Shown one piece after another: positions 58,520 through 64,000 of a stretch of 64,000 nucleotides of DNA. The DNA is taken from the NCBI RefSeq assembly GCF_900609065.1, contig NZ_UXAU01000025.1, positions 62,001-126,000 on the forward strand, in the 5' to 3' direction. Below the pieces are notes generated by a model that made no database searches, was not told where the DNA came from, and saw nothing but the letters and a program-made list of their open reading frames with translations. The position numbers and the translations under genes were made by a program. Origin of the DNA: Arthrobacter ulcerisalmonis. GTDB lineage: Bacteria > Actinomycetota > Actinomycetes > Actinomycetales > Micrococcaceae. The stretch's first letter is position 1, and each line of letters begins with the position of its first letter.

Positions 58520-59980
58520 TTAAGGGACGCGTTCGAAGTGGACTTCCCGGGTAGAGATATCGGCAGAGACCAGGCGGACCCGTACCTTGGTTCCGGACTC
58601 AAGCTCGCCAGCGCAGCGCGCCGTCACCGCGGGCTCGGCGATCTGCACGGTGCCCGATCCATTGGAGCCGCTGGACCCGTTGTCCCTGGCGGGCTTGGAC
58701 CCGGCGATGACAATCGCGTCGAACTCCTGGCCCACGTGGTTGACCAACAGCGCGGCCTCAACGGTGTCCAAGGCCATCCGCTCCATCCGGCTGGCCAACT
58801 GATCGGAGCTCGACATGATCTCCGGAAGGCTGGGCAGGGCCTCCCGCACCCATGAGGGCACGTCCTTGCCGTTGCTGAGGGCCTCACACAGCACCAACAC
58901 GAACCGGTCAACCAACCTGCGCAAAGGTGCTGTGGTGTGGGCGTAGGCCGCGCCGATGGCTGATTGGATGACGTTGGCGGGTGCTTCGCCGTCGAAGGCC
59001 GTGTAAGCGGCGCCGCGGAACAGCATGCCCGCCGAATGCAGGATGGCCAGCTGCCGGGGGTCCGTGGCGTCGAGGGTGCGCAGGTATTCGCCATAGCTGA
59101 GGGTTCCCTGCCATGGCTTGCCGAGGGCCTGCGTCTGGATCCGGAAATGGTTCAGTGACTTCTCATCCGGTGCCGGCATGGTCCGCAAAATCCCTATTTT
59201 GCCGGTGATCATCAGCTGCGCAGCAGCCATCCCCGTCATCAGGGAAATTTGGGCATTCCAGTCCTCCACAGGCAGTTGCCATGCCGCGGCGATCTGGTAG
59301 CCGCCGTCGGGAAGCTGGACAATTTCCTGTTCTGGCATGTTCAGGCTGGCGCCGCCGCGCTGGCGCTCCTGCTCCACGCGTTTGATTCCCACCTCTTTCA
59401 GGAGGACCAGGACAGGACCTGCCGTGCCGGCGTCGAGGTCCGCCTGGACCCCCCTGTAACTCAACTTGGCGCGGCTCCGGATGGTTGCTCGCTGCACCCT
59501 TACTGACTCGACGACAGCGTCGGTGTCGAGGCGGAAATCCCAGACAAACGCCGAGCATTCCTGATCCGGCAAGAGGCTGCCGGCCGCTTCGCTGATGACC
59601 TCTGGATGGAGCGGAATCCGGCCATCCGGAGCGTAAAACGTTTGCCCCCGGCGCCGCGTTTCGGCATCGAGCGGGCCGCCAGGAGTCACGAAGGCAGGCA
59701 CATCGGCGATGGCGTACAGCACGCGGTACCCGCCGCCGTCGGGCTCGATGAAAAGGGCTTGGTCGAGGTCCGTGGACGTGGCCGGATCGATGGTGAGGAA
59801 CTCGACGGCGGTGAGGTCCAGGGCTGGCAGCTGCAACGCCGCCACGGCAGCCTCAGCGTCCTGAACCGCTGCCGCGGGATATTCCCCGGGCAACTCGAGT
59901 TCAATTCGCAGCGCGGCGAGGGCTTCTTCGAGCGCGTTTGCGGGTGCGTGGATCGGTGGAGTCAATCGTTGATGTGCCAC
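58520..59980 (-). CDS. RNB-domain exoribonuclease (RNase II/R-like)
   Basis: The 486-residue protein is built around an RNB catalytic domain: AVEFLTIDPATSTDLDQALFIEPDGGGYRVLYAIADVPAFVTPGGPLDAE (Asp cluster), then FYAPDGRIPLHPEVISEAAGSLLPDQ. A C-terminal S1-like segment follows. It lacks the N-terminal cold-shock domains of RNase R. It degrades single-stranded RNA 3' to 5'. The GTG at 59980 is seven bases from a TACGCT box and starts the homologous part; the longer open frame upstream is out-of-family sequence. Confidence 0.85.
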   Translation of the reverse strand: MAHQRLTPPIHAPANALEEALAALRIELELPGEYPAAAVQDAEAAVAALQLPALDLTAVEFLTIDPATSTDLDQALFIEPDGGGYRVLYAIADVPAFVTPGGPLDAETRRRGQTFYAPDGRIPLHPEVISEAAGSLLPDQECSAFVWDFRLDTDAVVESVRVQRATIRSRAKLSYRGVQADLDAGTAGPVLVLLKEVGIKRVEQERQRGGASLNMPEQEIVQLPDGGYQIAAAWQLPVEDWNAQISLMTGMAAAQLMITGKIGILRTMPAPDEKSLNHFRIQTQALGKPWQGTLSYGEYLRTLDATDPRQLAILHSAGMLFRGAAYTAFDGEAPANVIQSAIGAAYAHTTAPLRRLVDRFVLVLCEALSNGKDVPSWVREALPSLPEIMSSSDQLASRMERMALDTVEAALLVNHVGQEFDAIVIAGSKPARDNGSSGSNGSGTVQIAEPAVTARCAGELESGTKVRVRLVSADISTREVHFERVP

Positions 59981-60038
59981 GTTGCCCAGCGTAACCCGGT
60001 TTTCCGGCTTGAAGCAGGGAGAACGCGCAGGTGGGACG

Positions 60039-60737
60039 CTACTGCGCGGAATCCAGGACCTGGCGCAAGGCTGCGGCGGCGGCCGTCGGATCTGTGGCCT
60101 CCGTGATGGCCCGGACCACCACCACTCGGCGCGCGCCGGCGTCGAGCACCTGCTCAAGATTGCCCTGGTCCACGCCGCCGATCGCGAACCACGGCACGGA
60201 GCCGGCAGTCGCGGCCGCGTGGCGCACCAAATCGAGGCCGACGGCGGCCCGGCCAGGTTTGGTGGGCGTGGCCCAGACCGGTCCCACGCAGAAGTAGTCC
60301 AGCCCGGCAGGGCTGGCAGCTGCGGCGACTGCCGCATCAACCTGCGCAGGAGTGTGGCTGGATAGCCCAATAGCCGCGTTTCCGTTCACCAGCGTGCGGG
60401 CAGCGGCGAGGGGCAGGTCTTTCTGGCCGATATGGAAAACCGGTGCGCCGGAGAGGACAGCGATGTCGGCCCGGTCATTGACGGCCCAGAGCTTGCCGAA
60501 GCGGACTGCAGCGGCCTTCAGCACCGCGAGGAGCTCGAGTTCCTCAGCGGCCTCGATGCCCTTGTCCCGCAGCTGAATGATGTCCACGCCACCCGCAAAC
60601 GCAGCTGCCACAAAGTCCGCGAAATCGCCGCGATCTTTCCGGGCATCGGTGCAGAGATACAGGCGCGCCGCCTCAACCCCCGCATGGGCAAGGTGGGTGG
60701 CTGGATCAACGGCGGCAGCGGACTGGGTCACATTCAT
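60039..60737 (-). CDS. thiE: Thiamine-phosphate synthase
   Basis: The 232-residue TIM-barrel enzyme has [62 protein letters not shown] and [10 protein letters not shown], then [17 protein letters not shown] and PWFAIGGVD. All are ThiE signatures. It joins the pyrimidine and thiazole phosphates to give thiamine phosphate. It is divergent from thiOSG. TAGGCT lies seven bases before the ATG, suggesting leaderless transcription without its own riboswitch. Confidence 0.95.
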   Translation of the reverse strand: MNVTQSAAAVDPATHLAHAGVEAARLYLCTDARKDRGDFADFVAAAFAGGVDIIQLRDKGIEAAEELELLAVLKAAAVRFGKLWAVNDRADIAVLSGAPVFHIGQKDLPLAAARTLVNGNAAIGLSSHTPAQVDAAVAAAASPAGLDYFCVGPVWATPTKPGRAAVGLDLVRHAAATAGSVPWFAIGGVDQGNLEQVLDAGARRVVVVRAITEATDPTAAAAALRQVLDSAQ

Positions 60738-60772
60738 GCCAGCCAGCCTAGTTCCCCTAGACTGGTGGGGTA

Positions 60773-60870
60773 CTGCGGGAGCCCGCGGCAGCTGTCACAA
60801 AGCGCCGGGCTGAGAGGGCGTCAGAGCCGACCGCTTGACCTGATCCGGGTAATGCCGGCGTAGGGAAGGA
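60773..60870 (+). promoter_or_regulatory. TPP riboswitch (THI element)
   Basis: The conserved TPP-aptamer segments are present in order: GGGAGCCCGC at the 5' side, GGGCTGAGAGGG (P2/J3-2 'CUGAGA', 60807-60818) and CCGACCGCTTGACCTGATC followed by GGGTAATGCCGGCGTAGGGA (P4/P5 'ACCUGAUC..GGGUAAUGCCGGCG', to 60866). It lies directly before thiO, a few bases from the ribosome site AAGGA. Control is therefore probably at translation initiation. A possible -10 (TAGACT, 60758-60763) starts the leader. Confidence 0.95.
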
Positions 60871-60876
60871 TTCACC

Positions 60877-62138
60877 GTGGACTCTCGTCCCCAGGCGCAG
60901 TTCAGCGCCGACGTGGCAGTTATTGGTGGTGGGGTCATTGGCCACAGCATTGCCTGGCAGGCCCGTTGTTCTGGCCGTTCGGTGGTGGTGATTGACGCTG
61001 TTCCCGGCTCTGGCGCCAGCTGGGCGGCCGCCGGCATGTTGGCGCCGGTGAGCGAACTCCACTACCAGGAAGAAAACCTGCTCGGGCTGACGTTGGAGTC
61101 TGCCGCGCAATGGCCACAGTTTGCGCGGGACGTCACCGCAGTTGGCGGGCCGGTGGGCTACCGTGATGAGCCCACCCTTGCCGTTGGGGTGGACGCCGCG
61201 GACCGCCGGGCGCTGCTGGACCTCCGCACGGTACAACACCAACATGGGCTCAGTGTGGAACCGCTCAGCATCCGCCAGGTCCGGGAGCGTGAGCCGCTGC
61301 TGAGTCCAGCGATCTCCTGTGCCCTGGACACCGCAGCGGATCACCAGGTGGACCCCAGGCTGTTGCTGGCGAGCTTGCGCCGAGCCTTGGCGCAGCACGA
61401 CCCTTCCGGAACGTCCGGCACCGCTGGAACGGGCACTACGGTGGCTGGCGCCGAGGACGGGTTCGCTGTTCCGCATCACGCCAGCGATCTGGTGTGGGCT
61501 GCAGACGCAGTGGTTGGCGTGCGACTGGCGGGCGGCGGCACCGTGTACGCCAAAGAAACGGTGCTGGCCAACGGGCTGCACGCGGCCAGCATGGGCCAGT
61601 TGCCTGCCGGATTGAACCTACCGGTCAGGCCTGTGCACGGCGACATCCTCAGGCTCCACGTTCCCGCCCACCTCCGGCCCCTGCTGCGGACAACCGTGCG
61701 GGGACTGGTCCGCGGTGTTCCCGTCTACATCGTGCCCCGCGACGACGGCACAGTGGTCATCGGTGCAACCCAGCGTGAGGACGGCGGAGCGCCAGTGTCC
61801 GCCGGTGGGGTCTACCAGTTGCTCCGCGACGCGCAGGCCCTGGTGCCCGCCGTGGCCGAGCTGGAGCTCATCGAAACCACGGCGCGGGCACGCCCCGGCA
61901 CCCCCGACAACGCGCCACTGCTGGGCCGCGTCCCCAGTCCAGCCACAGCAATCGGCCATGTGCCAGGGCTGATCATCGCCACGGGATTCTTCCGGCACGG
62001 CGTCCTGCTGGCACCGGCGGCCGCGTCCATCTGCACCGGGCTGATGGACGGCCACATGGATTCCCGCTGGGACGTCTTCTCGCCAGCCCGCTTTTCCGAG
62101 CTTTCCCCCGCCGTTCCCCGCAAAGTAGAGGAGACAGT

Positions 62139-62142
<4 letters not shown>
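60877..62142 (+). CDS. thiO: Glycine oxidase ThiO
   Basis: The 421-residue FAD-dependent oxidase has the dinucleotide fold VAVIGGGVIGHSIAWQARCSGRSVVVID (about residues 8-35), SGASWAAAGMLAPVSE, PVRPVHGDILRLHV, PVYIVPRDDGTVVIGATQRE and ATGFFRHGVLLAPAAA near the end. It oxidises glycine to the imine that ThiG uses for the thiazole ring. The GTG start is set by AAGGA six to seven bases upstream, at the end of the TPP riboswitch. Its stop overlaps thiS (ATGA). Confidence 0.93.
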
Positions 62143-63196
<1,054 letters not shown>

Positions 63197-63222
63197 GCGC
63201 GGACCGCCGTCGTCCGCGTTAG

Positions 63223-63263
63223 AAAGCCATGTCCGCCACTCGGTGAGTGGCGGACATGGCTTT
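63223..63263. terminator. Bidirectional terminator after thiG
   Basis: AAAGCCATGTCCGCCACTC and its exact complement form a 19-base stem over GGT, followed by a T-run. It separates thiOSG from the next genes on the other strand. Confidence 0.9.
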
Positions 63264-63272
63264 TTAGTTGAT

Positions 63273-63575
63273 TCAGCGGCGCAGGATCGCGGTGAGCCTT
63301 TCGACGTCGCGCTTGGAGCGGGTGGCCCCCAGGTACGTGACCACGACGACGGCGGCAGCCGCACCAAGCACGATCGGCAGCACCCAAGGGAGCCACGTCA
63401 GTCCGGGCAAGTAACCGAAACCGGCCGCCATCAGGATCAGCCAGGCCAGTGCTGCCACGCCCACCGAGACACCGGCGGGCAGGCCAGCGCCGTACGTTGC
63501 GTGCCGTTTATCGTTGGCCCACACGACGAAGCCAGCGGCCACGGAAGCCAACACCACGATAGTCAGGGAAAGCAT
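63273..63575 (-). CDS. Small membrane protein of unknown function
   Basis: The 100-residue protein has three predicted membrane helices (about residues 2-19, 29-52 and 60-82) and a basic C-terminal tail (RSKRDVERLTAILRR). No family is recognised. It probably follows the DUF3107 gene in one transcript, 31 bases later. Confidence 0.65.
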   Translation of the reverse strand: MLSLTIVVLASVAAGFVVWANDKRHATYGAGLPAGVSVGVAALAWLILMAAGFGYLPGLTWLPWVLPIVLGAAAAVVVVTYLGATRSKRDVERLTAILRR

Positions 63576-63606
63576 GGATCTCCTTGCGAACTGCGGCTGG
63601 TGGGTC

Positions 63607-63831
63607 CTAGAACTGGCCGAAACCTACACGGCGGGCTTCTTCTGCACCGATTTCAACGTAGGCCAGCGCCTTGCCGGGGACGATGACCAGGCGGCCTTTT
63701 TCGTCGGTCAGGCGCAGCTCGGAGCCGGCGGTGATGGCGTCCTGGACGAGTTTGGCCACGGAGTCCGCATCCTGAGTCGATTCGAGCACAATCTCACGGC
63801 CAACGTTCTGAATGCCGATCTTAATTTCCAC
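63607..63831 (-). CDS. DUF3107 protein
   Basis: The 74-residue protein begins MEIKIGIQNVGREIVLES and contains AVAKLV-like and DEKGRLVIVPGKALAYVEIGAEEARRVGFGQF, matching DUF3107 (mycobacterial Rv3208A/TB9.4). Function unknown. The GTG has GGGAGG upstream. In mycobacteria it is also next to a TetR gene, as here. Confidence 0.9.
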   Translation of the reverse strand: MEIKIGIQNVGREIVLESTQDADSVAKLVQDAITAGSELRLTDEKGRLVIVPGKALAYVEIGAEEARRVGFGQF

Positions 63832-63881
63832 AGGGGGCCTCCCAGCCAGTCAAAAGGGGTTACGTATGTCTTATTTGTAGT

Positions 63882-64000
63882 CTAGGACTCTTTGGGGAAG
63901 CGAGAGATTCCGCGCCAAGCTAAACGGTAGATCAGGTCGCTGGCCACATTGAGGTCCAGGTTGCCGTCGGTTTCCAGCCAGTACCGGGCGCTCACCTGGG
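63882..64000 (-). CDS. TetR-family regulator, C-terminal end (partial)
   Basis: The open frame runs off the end of the window and stops at TAG (63884-63882). The 38 visible residues (ARYWLETDGNLDLNVASDL, then IYRLAWRGISRFP) resemble the end of Rv3208-like TetR regulators, the usual neighbour of DUF3107. Only the tail is visible, so the DNA-binding part cannot be checked. Confidence 0.6.
   Translation of the reverse strand, partial: QVSARYWLETDGNLDLNVASDLIYRLAWRGISRFPKES

Noticed and set aside
59981..60370. N-terminal extension of the RNB protein to an ATG at 60370
   Set aside because: The extra 130 residues are the antisense-frame reading of thiE; family similarity begins at GTG 59980.

Overview
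The window is chromosomal DNA of a high-GC Gram-positive actinobacterium, most likely a member of the Micrococcaceae close to Arthrobacter/Paenarthrobacter. The evidence is the GC-rich third codon positions, frequent GTG starts, many start codons placed exactly where a leaderless transcript would begin, and gene orders shared with mycobacteria. These include dapD/dapE - LOG protein - DUF3117 - O-methyltransferase - sigE - anti-sigma - tatB - mrp - MgtE_N/CBS, and DUF3107 next to a TetR gene. No rRNA, tRNA, CRISPR array, transposase or phage gene was seen. The assignment rests on recognition only; no database was searched.

Layout. 1-7.5 kb is housekeeping: the end of an aminotransferase gene, a PPK2 polyphosphate kinase, xseAB, a membrane protein, ispH, rmuC and ychF. 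7.6-9.5 kb is a small accessory cassette: a DUF1877 protein, a ParD-like/Zeta-like toxin-antitoxin pair with its own palindromic operator, and a DUF4287 protein. 9.6-17.4 kb is a metabolic accessory stretch: an SDR, an alpha/beta hydrolase, a free-standing condensation-like enzyme separated by one in-frame TAG from a GNAT domain, an LLM oxidoreductase, a photolyase of the FeS-BCP/(6-4) type that has lost every cluster cysteine, and a peptide-binding lipoprotein. 17.7-23.1 kb is an oligopeptide ABC operon. 23.2-31.9 kb holds an SGNH lipoprotein, typA, an AbiEi/DUF559-like gene bracketed by inverted repeats, fdxA-dapC, gltA and galE.

32-42.5 kb carries a TetR regulator, the divergent dapD/dapE pair (with dapC, three steps of the succinylase lysine/diaminopimelate route), an Nramp-like transporter with a polyol-type dehydrogenase, and the gluABCD uptake operon. 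42.6-52.7 kb is the mycobacterial-like sigE neighbourhood (without htrA) plus a mannosyltransferase. 52.9-60 kb has pepP, a PHP phosphoesterase, an orphan beta-class DNA methyltransferase, a DEAD-box helicase with a long disordered tail and an RNB exoribonuclease. 60-64 kb is thiamine synthesis (thiE divergent from a TPP riboswitch and thiOSG), followed by DUF3107 and the end of a TetR gene.

The most interesting items are the condensation-TAG-GNAT gene, the cysteine-free photolyase, the inverted-repeat-bounded AbiEi/DUF559 unit, the ParD-like/Zeta-like TA pair, the Nramp relative without the usual metal motifs, and the very regular spacing of -10 boxes that marks about twenty leaderless starts.
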